Below, in pieces: positions 43,219 through 52,317 of a stretch of 64,000 nucleotides of DNA. Under the pieces are notes generated by a model, which was not told the DNA's origin, searched no databases, and saw only the letters and a program-made list of their open reading frames with translations. The DNA is from Lentibacillus daqui. GTDB lineage: Bacteria; Bacillota; Bacilli; Bacillales; Amphibacillaceae. How positions within the stretch are numbered: position 1 is the first letter of the stretch; each line of letters starts with the position of its first letter. The position numbers were made by a program, and so were the translations under genes. The stretch is from contig NZ_CP114176.1 in the NCBI RefSeq assembly GCF_027186265.1, positions 1,860,001 through 1,924,000 of the forward strand, in the 5' to 3' direction.

Positions 43219-44175
43219 TTATTTCTTCATGATATCTGCTACATTTATCTTCTTCGGTATGATATTCAATCGATAAAATGTATCGGCAATTTCCTGTTGT
43301 TCTTTGATAATCTGCTCATTAATCGGATCTACCCCATAAGTCCGACGCTCTACCGACTTTTTCATTGCTTCTTCCTCAATATTTAAGATCGGTGTAAGCA
43401 TGCTGACCAGTTCATCGTGGTTGTTATTTGCCCACTCGGATGATTTTTTTACCTCTTCCATTACGACATCAACCAAGTCTTGATGTTCCTTGGCAAACTC
43501 GTTTGTTGTGATAAAGAAATCGCGATCGGTAGTAAATCCTTCTCCGTTAACAAGTAAGGTCGCGTCAGAAAAAAGCTCTGTTGACGCGGTAAATGGGTCC
43601 CAAACTACCATGGCATCCACATCTCCTTGTTCAAAAGCAATTCGTGCATCTCCTGGAGACAGAAAAGCCGGTGTAATATCTGAATACTTCAAACCGGATT
43701 TTTCCAATGCTTTTGCCAATAAATAATGTGAACTGGACCCTTTGGCAAAACTCACCGTTTTATTCTTTAAATTAGCAATGGATTTGATATCAGAATCCTT
43801 TGGCACTAGGATACCACTTCCCTGAAATTTGGATTTTCCAGCCGCAACAATTTGGAAGTCGGTATTTGCAGCCTGAGCAAAAATGACTGGGGAATTTCCG
43901 GTTCTTCCAAAATCAATACTGCCAGCGTTTAATGCTTCGACTAAAGCGGGCCCTTCCTGGAATAACTTCCATTCCACTGTGTATCCAAGTGAATTCAGTT
44001 GCTCCTCCAATGTACCAAGTGACTTTAAAATAACGAGGGGGCCATTCTTCTGATAACCAATCCGAATCACATGATCTTGTTCGACATCAGAAGGGGCACT
44101 TTCTCCCTTTGAACAACCGGAAAAAACAGCAATAACAAATAACATGCTAAGCAACAATAGAAATCTTTTTCCCAT
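43219..44175 (-). CDS. ssuA: ABC transporter substrate-binding lipoprotein, SsuA-like
   Basis: Binding protein that presents a sulfonate (or similar organosulfur/nitrogen compound) to the permease. The product is 318 aa with a lipoprotein signal (MGKRFLLLLSMLFVIAVFSGC, lipobox VFSGC) and a periplasmic-binding type II domain: RIGYQKNGPLVILKSLG, DFGRTGNSPVIFAQAAN, LLAKALEKSGL and AMVVWDPFTAS. The order A-C-B without an SsuD monooxygenase nearby leaves the substrate open. No sulfur-responsive riboswitch (S-box) was found upstream. Confidence 0.88.
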   Translation of the reverse strand: MGKRFLLLLSMLFVIAVFSGCSKGESAPSDVEQDHVIRIGYQKNGPLVILKSLGTLEEQLNSLGYTVEWKLFQEGPALVEALNAGSIDFGRTGNSPVIFAQAANTDFQIVAAGKSKFQGSGILVPKDSDIKSIANLKNKTVSFAKGSSSHYLLAKALEKSGLKYSDITPAFLSPGDARIAFEQGDVDAMVVWDPFTASTELFSDATLLVNGEGFTTDRDFFITTNEFAKEHQDLVDVVMEEVKKSSEWANNNHDELVSMLTPILNIEEEAMKKSVERRTYGVDPINEQIIKEQQEIADTFYRLNIIPKKINVADIMKK

Positions 44176-44410
44176 ATCCCAAACCTCATCTCTTTGTTAG
44201 TCTTAATCTGTTTTTAGCCTATGTATAAATAAAGCATAGGTTCCTGTCCTGAATAAAATCGTTCAAGAGGAAACATGTAAGCACATGCCTTATTTCTGAA
44301 TCGTTCGTAATACAACATAATTTTTGTTTTTTTAGGGAGACTAAATGAAACGGTGCCTGCTTGCATTCGCAAGGTGCCTCGGCTAGAAATATTTCAGGAG
44401 GGTAAATCGC

Positions 44411-44911
44411 ATGGGTATGTTAACCAACAAACCTCAGGAAGAACCACTTCATTCCGGTGAGGTTTTTCATTTATGGTCATATTTACATCATACAAAAACG
44501 GTTTTAGTAACAATGCAAGTTCTGATTAACCATACAGGTGACAACGATTTGAAAGTATTGCTCGAGGATTTGCAAGAGAATATCTTTACCCAGGAAGAGC
44601 AACAGGTTGAGGAAATTTTAAAGCAAACCGGAATTCGCTTACCACCAGCTCCACCGGATCGTCCTAATGTAGAAGTGCAAGATATTCCGGCTGGTGCCCG
44701 GTTTAATGATTCGGAGATTGCTGCACTTGCGCAGAAGGAATTAATGACCGGAAAAATATCGTGCAGCTACATTATGGGCATTGCTATTCGGGAAGATATT
44801 CGAACGATGTATGGTGAATTCCATTCCCAAAAAGAGGAATATGAAGTAAAACTATTACAACTTTCCAAAGAAAAAGGGTGGCTTGTTTCCCCACCAATTA
44901 ATTTGAAATAA
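44411..44911 (+). CDS. DUF3231 family (spore-coat-F-like) protein
   Basis: A 166-aa helical protein: EEPLHSGEVFHLWSYLHHTKTVLVTMQVLINHTGD begins it, then LPPAPPDRPNVEVQDIPAGARFNDSEIAA and a C-terminal helix. This fits DUF3231, a ferritin-like four-helix family common in spore formers; function unknown. Ribosome site AGGAGGG. It is followed after 45 nt by an MFS gene on the same strand. Confidence 0.75.
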   Translation: MGMLTNKPQEEPLHSGEVFHLWSYLHHTKTVLVTMQVLINHTGDNDLKVLLEDLQENIFTQEEQQVEEILKQTGIRLPPAPPDRPNVEVQDIPAGARFNDSEIAALAQKELMTGKISCSYIMGIAIREDIRTMYGEFHSQKEEYEVKLLQLSKEKGWLVSPPINLK

Positions 44912-44956
44912 CAATGCAGAAACTGGAAAAATAAATTCGGAGGAGTTGGAAACAAA

Positions 44957-46201
44957 GTGGCATCCACATCAAAAAATAAGGGAATGACCATCGTCGCCAT
45001 TGGATCGATTCCGCTGATCATGACATTAGGAAATTCGATGTTAATCCCGATGCTGCCGGAGATGAAATCCACCTTAAAACTTTCACAAATGCAGGTGAGC
45101 CTGACAATTACCGTCTTTTCGATCGCGGCAGCCATTTTAATCCCTGTCGTCGGTTATCTTTCTGACCGGTTTTCGCGAAAAATTGTTATTGTCCCCTCAC
45201 TTGTTTTATTTGGATTGGGCGGACTGCTTGCGGGAGTTGGTGCGGCTTTTTTTTCACATGCGTATATGTGGATTCTGATTGGCCGAATCATTCAAGGGAT
45301 TGGTGCAGCCGGGACAGCACCCATCGCAATGGCCTTGACCGGTGATTTATTCAAGGGCGGAGAACAGAGTCGTGTTCTAGGGATTTTTGAGGCATCCAAC
45401 GGGTTGGGGAAAGTGTTATCCCCAGTTCTAGGGTCGTTATTTGCGTTAATTACCTGGTTTTCCGTGTTTTTTGTATTCCCGGTTATCAGTCTGATTTCTG
45501 CTTTACTTTCGTTAATTTTTATTAAAGAAAAGAGCAACCGGCAAACACCACCGCCATTCGCCAAATACATGCATGGGCTGTTGAGTGTATTTAAACATGA
45601 AGGAAGATGGATTATTACAACATATCTCGCAGGTGGCACCTGTTTATTTACCTTATTTGGTATCCTTTTCTTTTTATCTGACGTATTGGAAAAGACATAT
45701 AAAATTGACGGTATTATAAAGGGGCTCATACTCGCAATCCCGTTACTTGTTATGGTTACGACGTCCTATATCACGGGAACCCAGATCGGAAAGAATTTGG
45801 AAAGAATGAAAAAATTATCAGTGCTTGGACTTATATTGATGACAATTTCCTATGGTTCACTCGTATTCCTGGAAAAATTAATCCCATTTCTAGCTGTTCT
45901 GGCCATCAGCAGTGTTGGAGCCGGACTCGTTCTGCCGTGCGTAAATAGTATTATTACTGGTGCTGTTGGTAAAGAACGCAGAGGTTTTGTTACCTCACTG
46001 TATGGCTCTGTCCGTTTTCTTGGTGTTGCCTTGGGGCCGCCGATATTTTCCCGGCTGATGGATTGGTCGCGAACTGGCATGTTTGTTTCCATCGCCGTCC
46101 TGACACTCATCGTTGCCCTGCTTATGCTAACATTAATTCATGTCAAAGGAAAAGACGGAAAGGAAAATAAAAATACAACTTTTCGTTATAACTATATGTA
46201 G
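44957..46201 (+). CDS. Major facilitator superfamily transporter (drug efflux type)
   Basis: Twelve-helix exporter of unknown substrate, 414 aa. The A-motif is GYLSDRFSRKIVIVPSLVLFG (about residues 66-86), with the motif C-like GIFEASNGLGKVLSPVLGSL (about 142-160) of antiporters. The start is a GTG at 44957 after CGGAGGAG. Substrate cannot be told. It converges with the YitT-like gene, two bases apart. Confidence 0.8.
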   Translation: MASTSKNKGMTIVAIGSIPLIMTLGNSMLIPMLPEMKSTLKLSQMQVSLTITVFSIAAAILIPVVGYLSDRFSRKIVIVPSLVLFGLGGLLAGVGAAFFSHAYMWILIGRIIQGIGAAGTAPIAMALTGDLFKGGEQSRVLGIFEASNGLGKVLSPVLGSLFALITWFSVFFVFPVISLISALLSLIFIKEKSNRQTPPPFAKYMHGLLSVFKHEGRWIITTYLAGGTCLFTLFGILFFLSDVLEKTYKIDGIIKGLILAIPLLVMVTTSYITGTQIGKNLERMKKLSVLGLILMTISYGSLVFLEKLIPFLAVLAISSVGAGLVLPCVNSIITGAVGKERRGFVTSLYGSVRFLGVALGPPIFSRLMDWSRTGMFVSIAVLTLIVALLMLTLIHVKGKDGKENKNTTFRYNYM

Positions 46202-46203
46202 GG

Positions 46204-46815
46204 CTATTTTTTCCGCCAGCCAAGGGTATATGCCTGATGGAATGTTAAATTACAGACATAATCCACAACCTTGGTTGAAATCCATTGGCTGGAAAATGCG
46301 AACAAAATAATTTTCCAGTCAATCATCATGGCGGTTAAAATAAAAATGAAACAATTAATATATAACAATGGCTTTCCCGGCAGAATTTCCCGTCCGGAAG
46401 CAATGATCATGGCAACGACACCGACACCACCATTGGAAACATCTTGACGCATTAGCATACCAATCCCTGTGCCAAGAAAAACGGAGCCAAGGACAAGGTC
46501 AAATATGATATTTCTTTGCGGGACTTGTATATATTGTTCAAAAAACTGGATGGAAACAGATGTCATCGTCATCCCGACAATCGTCCATAACACAAACGCT
46601 TTTCCAAAATATTTAATACCCAGCAACAGCATGGAAAAATTGACAATCCAAAGTGCCAGGCCATTACTAATACCGAACCAATAGTTTAATAATATCGCAA
46701 TCCCGCCGGCACCACCGGAAGGAATAGAATTAGGAAACAAAAACAGACCCATCCCCATCCCCTGAATGGCTCCTCCAGCTAAAACTAGTCCATTTTTTAA
46801 CATGAATAATTTCAT
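46204..46815 (-). CDS. YitT family membrane protein lacking the DUF2179 domain
   Basis: A 203-aa integral membrane protein with about five helices. The pattern PNSIPSGGAGGIAILLNYWFGISNG (about residues 28-52) and SVFLGTGIGMLMRQDVSNGGVGVVAMII (about 110-137) fits YitT proteins. The C-terminal cytoplasmic DUF2179 domain of typical 280-aa members is absent, as in a shorter subgroup. Function unknown. Converges with the MFS gene, separated by 2 bases, with no terminator. Confidence 0.78.
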   Translation of the reverse strand: MKLFMLKNGLVLAGGAIQGMGMGLFLFPNSIPSGGAGGIAILLNYWFGISNGLALWIVNFSMLLLGIKYFGKAFVLWTIVGMTMTSVSIQFFEQYIQVPQRNIIFDLVLGSVFLGTGIGMLMRQDVSNGGVGVVAMIIASGREILPGKPLLYINCFIFILTAMMIDWKIILFAFSSQWISTKVVDYVCNLTFHQAYTLGWRKK

Positions 46816-47018
46816 GAATGCTCCTCCCTCAGATAATGTGAATGTAAATTGGACAACACCTCCCTCTTATCTTATTCTTTTTATAGAGCAAAAATGATCA
46901 CCGTCCATGCGATTTAGGTTTTCAAACAACCAATGTGGTGGATCGAGCATAAACTGAAATGAAGAAGATTTTCTTGGAAGTAGAGAGGGTTAATAGACAT
47001 ATAAAGGAGATGGAGAAC

Positions 47019-47300
47019 ATGCCAAGAAAAAGAAACAGAGGATACCATCACGAGCGTTGTCTATTTCCAGGTTATCGCTGGTGCGGACCAGGTTGTAGCG
47101 GCCCTGGTGCACCGATAAATGCAGTGGATGCTGCTTGTAAAGCACACGACCTATGTTACCAAATCCATGGGCATCGATGCAGATGTGATCAAGAATTTAT
47201 GCGCCGCCTTCGTCCACTGATTAATCCACATACACCGGAGGGACGACATGCTCGTACAATGTATCGTTATATGCGAATAAAATCATTGTTTACATGCTAG
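47019..47300 (+). CDS. Small phospholipase-A2-like protein (93 aa)
   Basis: ATG 47019 follows AAAGGAGAT. The product has a Ca-loop-like WCGPGCSGPG (residues 21-30) and the catalytic-type DAACKAHDLCY with a His43-Asp44 dyad (D37..Y47), the signature of phospholipase A2, including the parvovirus VP1 PLA2 version. Ten Cys are present in this small chain (CRCDQEF near 54-60 among them), so disulfides are likely. No signal peptide. Related peptides occur in Bacillaceae. Upstream GCATAAACTG resembles a late sporulation -10. Activity is not proven. Confidence 0.7.
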   Translation: MPRKRNRGYHHERCLFPGYRWCGPGCSGPGAPINAVDAACKAHDLCYQIHGHRCRCDQEFMRRLRPLINPHTPEGRHARTMYRYMRIKSLFTC

Positions 47301-47353
47301 TTCTTTTAAAGCATCTGAACATCACATAAATATGACAGGAATCGAGGATATCT

Positions 47354-47752
47354 ATGGGAATAACGAATTATGCCAAATTTGCTTCATTTAAAGATGCTAT
47401 CTTTTCTTTATCTGGCCAAGTGAAACAAGGGGAGATCGTCAATCATCGTTTTCTTTTAGAGCAATCAGCCGATCAAAAATTATCGATATATTACGCACCA
47501 GTCGAATATATACATGAAAAGGCATGCGTCTTAATTGTTGGGATTACCCCGGGTTTCCGGCAAATGCAACAAGCATATAGCAAAGTCGTTGGGCTGAAGG
47601 GAACACTAATGAGTGATGAACAAATTCTCCATGAGGCCAAACTTGCTTCGAGCTATCAGGGGCCAATGCGAAAAAACCTGATTCATAAAATACCCGTTGT
47701 ACTTAGACTAGTTCCATTTCTGTATAATGTTATAAAGAGAGGAGCTTGTTGA
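47354..47752 (+). CDS. Truncated uracil-DNA-glycosylase-like protein
   Basis: A 132-aa product whose sequence SIYYAPVEYIHEKACVLIVGITPGFRQM and LHEAKLASSYQGPMRKNLIHKI resembles the first half of a bacterial UDG-like family (normally about 200 aa or more). The C-terminal half with the later active-site motifs is missing; the chain ends in a short unrelated tail. It has a GAGG ribosome site and its stop overlaps the next ATG by one base. Either a C-terminally deleted gene or a short divergent member; activity is doubtful. Confidence 0.55.
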   Translation: MGITNYAKFASFKDAIFSLSGQVKQGEIVNHRFLLEQSADQKLSIYYAPVEYIHEKACVLIVGITPGFRQMQQAYSKVVGLKGTLMSDEQILHEAKLASSYQGPMRKNLIHKIPVVLRLVPFLYNVIKRGAC

Positions 47753-47910
47753 TGAAATATCTTGACTGGAATGCGGTTTTCTTCGTTGGTGTAACGCTGA
47801 TTCATGAATATTGGCTCTACTGGGGGTTACCCCAAATTGAATATTGGGAAACAAAACGCATGTACAACAGTATGAATAACGACAAAGATGACAGCAACAA
47901 AGCAGCATAA
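47752..47910 (+). CDS. Small unknown protein (52 aa)
   Basis: Begins at ATG 47752, overlapping the previous stop (TGATG), with GAGAGGAG 8 nt upstream. The chain MKYLDWNAVFFVGVTLIHEYW has one weakly hydrophobic helix, then an aromatic stretch (YWLYWGLPQIEYWETKR) and a Asn/Asp/Lys-rich tail. No family is recognised. A strong bidirectional terminator follows the stop, which supports a real transcript end. Confidence 0.6.
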   Translation: MKYLDWNAVFFVGVTLIHEYWLYWGLPQIEYWETKRMYNSMNNDKDDSNKAA

Positions 47911-47914
47911 GGTA

Positions 47915-47951
47915 AAAGGAGTCTGTTCGATGATGATGAACAGACCCCTTT
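47915..47951. terminator. Bidirectional terminator between the 52-aa gene and dsdA
   Basis: AAAGGAGTCTGTTC / GAACAGACCCCTTT, 14 pairs with one mismatch, 9-nt loop, shared by convergent genes. Confidence 0.85.
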
Positions 47952-48004
47952 CTAAATTGGGCGGTTTTTGACGCATTGACAGCTTGATTGGATTGTTGCA
48001 TAGT

Positions 48005-49330
48005 CTATTTCAGGTTACGCATGAGTATTTTTCCTTTTTCATAAAACTGTTCCATTTCTTTTTTGGGCACAAGTGAACCACCTGTTGCCCATACGATATG
48101 TGTTGCTTGGTCCATATTTAAGTGATGATCGCTCGCATAGCTGGTTTGGGCAACTTTACCAGGCCCAGATAACCCCGCTGCAGCTGATGGTTCAACAAAT
48201 ATCCCTTCACTATCAGCAAGCATATATAATTGTTTGAACAAGTCATCGTCGGCCAGCGTATAGATGCCGCTAATATATTGATTGCTAATGGCCGTAGCAA
48301 AATGCGAAGGACGTCCAACAGCCAGGCCGTCTGCTTCTGTTCGATTATCAAGGCCAAAGTCCTGGACAGATAATCTATCCTGCTCACCGGTCAAAAGACC
48401 AATTAGTACGGCGGGGGAATGGATCGGCTCAACAAAAAAACAATGGACATAGTCACCGAATATTTGTTTCAACCCGAATGTAATACCACCTGGCGAACCA
48501 CCAACACCACAAGGAAGATACACAAAAAGCGGGTGATTTTGATCAACCAGAATTTGCTGTTGTTCCAGTTGTTCTTTTAGTCTTAAGGCTGCTACACTAT
48601 ATCCCAAAAATAAATGTCTGGAATCCTCATCATCAACAAAATAACCCTGTGGATCCGCCTCTGTCCTTTTTCGCCCCTCCCGAATTGCTTCACTAAAGTC
48701 ACCGGTGAATTCTTTTACGGTAGCCCCTTTGTCTCGTAATAAATCCTTTTTCCATTGTTTCGCATCACTAGACATATAAACCGTGACATCAAATCCCAAT
48801 TTGGCACTAATAATACCAATACTTAATCCCAAATTCCCGGTAGAACCGACACCGATCGAATATTGCTTAAAAAATGCTTGAAATGCTTCACTTGCAAATT
48901 TTTCATAGTTGGCACCTTTGGTGATCAGCCCCTCATCTAATGCCAGTTTTTCCGCATAATGTAAAATTTCATAAATCCCGCCCCGGGCCTTAATCGAGCC
49001 GGCAATCGGCAGTTCATTATCACATTTCAGGTACAGATCACCAGCAAACGGCAGCCTATAATGGCTGATAAGCTGCTCCTTTACGGATGGTATGGGGCGT
49101 AATGGAGATTCAACAATACCATGCGTTTCCGGAAATGCCTTAGCTAAAAACGGTGCAAAACGTTTCCATAATAGCGCTGCCTCGACCATATCCGTTTCAT
49201 CTATAGGTAAAGTAGCATGAGATTCTTTTCTTGAAGGATGAAGCCATACAACCGGTTGTAAATTAAGAATGTCTTGCAGCAAAGGATATTCTTTCGTCCA
49301 GTTTTGTAATTGCTGTTCGGTAAATGCCAT
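48005..49330 (-). CDS. dsdA: D-serine dehydratase
   Basis: PLP enzyme converting D-serine to pyruvate and ammonia. The product is 441 aa. The PLP Lys is in ELPIAGSIKARGGIYE (about residue 115); the glycine-rich phosphate loop is GSTGNLGLSIG; LPCGVGGSPGG and EPSAAAGLSGP are further family marks. I use the ATG at 49330, 9 nt after GAGGAAGG; an ATG two codons earlier is too close. Monocistronic. Confidence 0.93.
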   Translation of the reverse strand: MAFTEQQLQNWTKEYPLLQDILNLQPVVWLHPSRKESHATLPIDETDMVEAALLWKRFAPFLAKAFPETHGIVESPLRPIPSVKEQLISHYRLPFAGDLYLKCDNELPIAGSIKARGGIYEILHYAEKLALDEGLITKGANYEKFASEAFQAFFKQYSIGVGSTGNLGLSIGIISAKLGFDVTVYMSSDAKQWKKDLLRDKGATVKEFTGDFSEAIREGRKRTEADPQGYFVDDEDSRHLFLGYSVAALRLKEQLEQQQILVDQNHPLFVYLPCGVGGSPGGITFGLKQIFGDYVHCFFVEPIHSPAVLIGLLTGEQDRLSVQDFGLDNRTEADGLAVGRPSHFATAISNQYISGIYTLADDDLFKQLYMLADSEGIFVEPSAAAGLSGPGKVAQTSYASDHHLNMDQATHIVWATGGSLVPKKEMEQFYEKGKILMRNLK

Positions 49331-49507
49331 AATCATCAGCCTTCCTCTGTATCTTTGTTCTTATAATCATCGTATCAAAGACAAATCATTCTCGGAAGAA
49401 ATTGACATCCATTTACCAAAAAGGAACAGATTATTTCATTTTAAAGGGGTTAAAATATGTGTGTGAGCGTAAACGGTTCACAGATCATACTTTCGGGAGG
49501 ATCTCCA

Positions 49508-49672
49508 ATGAGCAAACATGATAACAACAAAAGAAACCGCGATAACATTGACAATTTTGATCATGAAATAGATAACGTTGAATTTGCCAGCGAAAATGAA
49601 TTCCTCGATAATCACGATTTTGATGACCATAACAAACAGCGTAATAACAACCGTCGGAACAATCGTAAATAA
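49508..49672 (+). CDS. Asn/Asp-rich small hydrophilic protein (54 aa)
   Basis: MSKHDNNKRNRDNIDN followed by an acidic middle and a basic end HNKQRNNNRRNNRK; unusually high Asn and Asp content, no hydrophobic segment. ATG 49508 follows GGGAGG. A terminator follows. No family is recognised; the charge pattern is like small spore or stress peptides of Bacilli, but that is guesswork. Confidence 0.6.
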   Translation: MSKHDNNKRNRDNIDNFDHEIDNVEFASENEFLDNHDFDDHNKQRNNNRRNNRK

Positions 49673-49691
49673 AGTGGTTTATTAACTCATA

Positions 49692-49725
49692 AACCTGTAT
49701 AACGATTTGCTCGTTGTACAGGTTT
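49692..49725. terminator. Bidirectional terminator between the Asn-rich gene and corC-like gene
   Basis: AACCTGTA / TACAGGTT outer stem with an inner ACGA/CGT part, followed by TTTTC on the plus strand. Confidence 0.75.
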
Positions 49726-49768
49726 TCTATATAGAAACGGAAATTTTCTTTTATCCTAAATGGTTTCG

Positions 49769-51052
49769 TTAGTTCCTTACTATTTTCACTTTCTTTATCT
49801 GATAGCCGTCAATCTCATCAACAACAAATTGAAATCCTTCGTGTTCAACAGTTGTTCCTTTTCGGGCATCTAGATTATTGGCAATAATCCAACCACCGAT
49901 CGTATCCACTTCTTCTTCCGCCAGGTTTGTTCCTATTTGCTCATTAATATCATCCAGTAGTACCTTTCCATCAACAATTGTTGTTGTATTTGTTACTTTT
50001 TCAATCCTTGGTTTTTCATCAACATCAAATTCATCACGAATATCCCCGACGATTTCTTCCAATATATCTTCAACCGTTAGCAAACCTGCTGTTCCACCAT
50101 ATTCATCAATAACGATTGCCATATGAATACGTTCCTTCTGCATTTTGATTAATACTTCTTTAATCGGAGTTACCTCTGAAACATGAATAATCGGCCTAAT
50201 GTAACGTTCAATTGATTTCTGTTCGTTTTCAATATGCCCTGTAAAAATTTCCTTAAGATTCACTAACCCAACAATATGGTCTTTATCATCATCCGCAACA
50301 GGGTATCTCGTATACTGCCCTTCACGGATAACATCTAAATTATCCTTGAAGCTATCCTCTTTGAAGAAACATACCATTTCCATTCGAGGTGTCATAATTT
50401 CTTTTGCCAGACGATCGTCAAATTCGAAAATATTGTTAACATACATCATTTCGGATTGATTTATTTCTCCACTTTTATAGCTTTCCGAAAGAATTAAGCG
50501 TAATTCTTCCTCTGAGTGGGCTATCTCATGTTCTTGCATCGGTTTAAAGCCGAACAGTCTTATTATTAATCTCGCGGATCCATTTAAAACCCAAATAAAC
50601 GGGTACATGATTTTATAAAACCAAATAAGTGGTCTGCCTAACCAAAGTGTAATAAATTCAGCCTTTTGAATAGCAATAGTTTTAGGTGCTAATTCACCAA
50701 CAACCACATGCAGAAAAGTGATGATCAAAAAGGCGATTACAATCGATATGATATGGGAAACCGATGAATTTATTTCCAAATTATGAAAAAACGGTTGCAG
50801 AAGACTTGCAATTGCTGGTTCACCCAGCCATCCTATACCCAATGCTGTAACCGTAATACCTAATTGGCAAGCAGATAAATAAGCATCCAAATTATCGATT
50901 AGTTTCTTCGCATATACAGCGTTCTTATTTCCTTCCCCGATTAAATGATCAATACGAGTTGTTCGAACTTTTACAATCGCAAATTCGGTTGCCACAAAGA
51001 ATCCTGTTAACAAGACCAATATGACAACCATAAGTAAGTTAACTATTTCCAA
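49769..51052 (-). CDS. HlyC/CorC family transporter (CNNM-type, DUF21 plus CBS)
   Basis: Probable magnesium export-type membrane protein, 427 aa. Domains: DUF21/CNNM transmembrane part (about residues 1-190; DAYLSACQLGITVTALGIGWLGEPA), a CBS pair (about 215-335; MTPRMEMVCFF, GLVNLKEIF, VIDEYGGTAGLLTVEDILEEIVGDI) and a C-terminal CorC_HlyC domain. The start is a TTG at 51052 after AAGGGT. Homologues in Bacillus (MpfA, YrkA, YqhB) protect against high magnesium; that role here is inference. Confidence 0.92.
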   Translation of the reverse strand: MEIVNLLMVVILVLLTGFFVATEFAIVKVRTTRIDHLIGEGNKNAVYAKKLIDNLDAYLSACQLGITVTALGIGWLGEPAIASLLQPFFHNLEINSSVSHIISIVIAFLIITFLHVVVGELAPKTIAIQKAEFITLWLGRPLIWFYKIMYPFIWVLNGSARLIIRLFGFKPMQEHEIAHSEEELRLILSESYKSGEINQSEMMYVNNIFEFDDRLAKEIMTPRMEMVCFFKEDSFKDNLDVIREGQYTRYPVADDDKDHIVGLVNLKEIFTGHIENEQKSIERYIRPIIHVSEVTPIKEVLIKMQKERIHMAIVIDEYGGTAGLLTVEDILEEIVGDIRDEFDVDEKPRIEKVTNTTTIVDGKVLLDDINEQIGTNLAEEEVDTIGGWIIANNLDARKGTTVEHEGFQFVVDEIDGYQIKKVKIVRN

Positions 51053-51385
51053 TTAATTTTACCCTTGCATCACGTGGACACAAGGAATCCACCTCCGGTT
51101 ATCCAAAATAGAGTTTTATTTACTGTTGGCTAACACTTAAATATTCTCTTTGGATAAATACACGCTCCATGTGTAAATGATTCAAAAAGAAAGTGTTTAT
51201 GAAAATTTTTATGGTCTTCCCATCTGAATCACCTACTTTCCTAAGAAAATTATATAATATCAAAAAACATAAATCTAGTAGCAGTGATGAAATTTTAAGA
51301 AAGGAGAATGATAAACCTATTTGGAAGATTTTTGGAGACCATAAATGTAATTATAATCAAGGAACTGGATCCGACCCAGCGGTGA
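51053..51385. other. Intergenic region between corC-like gene and ypcP
   Basis: No convincing gene. A plus-strand open frame of about 70 codons (51193-51414) has a poor ribosome site and runs into the end of ypcP. A small hairpin (GTGGA...TCCAC near 51075-51093) lies just upstream of the corC-like gene. I found no match to the M-box magnesium riboswitch. Confidence 0.5.
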
Positions 51386-52255
51386 CTATCCAATTAATTT
51401 CACCATATGGGTAAAATCCAGCTCCATAAATTTATCATTGATTTTGTTTTTATCATATTGCCATACCGCTGTCTCCAGCGAACAGTTAATCGGAACATCG
51501 CATTTAATTTCAGCTAATTCCCTTGATAGCTGCAACATGTCCATATTGGTTTCAATTTTATTTCGGACACCCTTTGGCAACTGCTCCATATTTTGGAGTA
51601 AATTATCAATCGAATCATATTCTTTAATTAGTTTTAACGCTGTCTTCTTGCCAATTCCCTTTACACCCGGGTAATTATCGGACGTATCACCCATTAACCC
51701 TTTTAAATCAATGATTTGTTTCGGTGATATCCCTCGTTTTTCATGAAAATTATCGTTCGTAAAAACATCATAATTACCTTGTCCCTTTTTCATGATCGCG
51801 ACTTCAATTCCATCGTCAACCAGTTGCAGAATATCCTGATCGCCAGTTAAAATCAGGACGTCATTTTCTATTTTATAAAGCTGAGCCAACGTACCAATGC
51901 AATCATCTGCTTCAAAATTTTCAACACCAACATTTGGCATATCAAATGCTGCAACAACCTCTTTGACTAAATCAAATTGCGGGATCAGTTCTTCTGGGGG
52001 CTCCCCGCGATTGGCTTTATATCCGGCGAATAAATCTGTCCGAAACGTTTTGCTTCCCATGTCCCAGCAACAGACTACATGGGTGGGGGCAAATTTTTCG
52101 ACAGCATCAAGGAAATACCGTAAAAACTGATAAATCCCGTTGGTCGGTACCCCTTGTTTCGTCTTCATAAAATTTCCTCGGAAGGCTGTTGCATAAAAGC
52201 CTCGAAATAACAGGGCCATTCCATCAACCAGCAATATCTTGTTTCGCACGCTCAT
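51386..52255 (-). CDS. ypcP: 5'-3' exonuclease (YpcP/ExoIX-like)
   Basis: Flap-type nuclease that removes primers and aids repair, separate from DNA polymerase I. The product is 289 aa with the PIN-like domain: LLVDGMALLFRGFY (metal Asp near residue 10), CWDMGSKTFRTDLFAGYKANR, ENFEADDCIGTLA, LTGDQDILQLVDD and the H3TH part GLMGDTSDNYPGVKGIGKKTALKLI. I take ATG 52255 (MSVRNKILLVDG) after AAAGGAAAA. It is co-directional with dynA 63 nt downstream of it, as in B. subtilis (ypbR-ypcP). Confidence 0.93.
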   Translation of the reverse strand: MSVRNKILLVDGMALLFRGFYATAFRGNFMKTKQGVPTNGIYQFLRYFLDAVEKFAPTHVVCCWDMGSKTFRTDLFAGYKANRGEPPEELIPQFDLVKEVVAAFDMPNVGVENFEADDCIGTLAQLYKIENDVLILTGDQDILQLVDDGIEVAIMKKGQGNYDVFTNDNFHEKRGISPKQIIDLKGLMGDTSDNYPGVKGIGKKTALKLIKEYDSIDNLLQNMEQLPKGVRNKIETNMDMLQLSRELAEIKCDVPINCSLETAVWQYDKNKINDKFMELDFTHMVKLIG

Positions 52256-52317
52256 ATAGATTTTCCTTTCCAATAGCGATTCCGGGCTTTGCAATCAGCG
52301 CATACCCAGTATCTATT

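Noticed and set aside
44176..44410. Looked for a SAM or other sulfur riboswitch upstream of ssuA
   Set aside because: No S-box landmarks on the minus strand; only a short CCTATG/CATAGG stem without a T run.
51053..51120. Looked for an M-box magnesium riboswitch ahead of the CorC/HlyC gene
   Set aside because: No match to the conserved M-box core; only a short hairpin.
51193..51414. 73-codon open frame between corC-like gene and ypcP
   Set aside because: Weak ribosome site, low-complexity product and overlap with the convergent ypcP 3' end; no family recognised.
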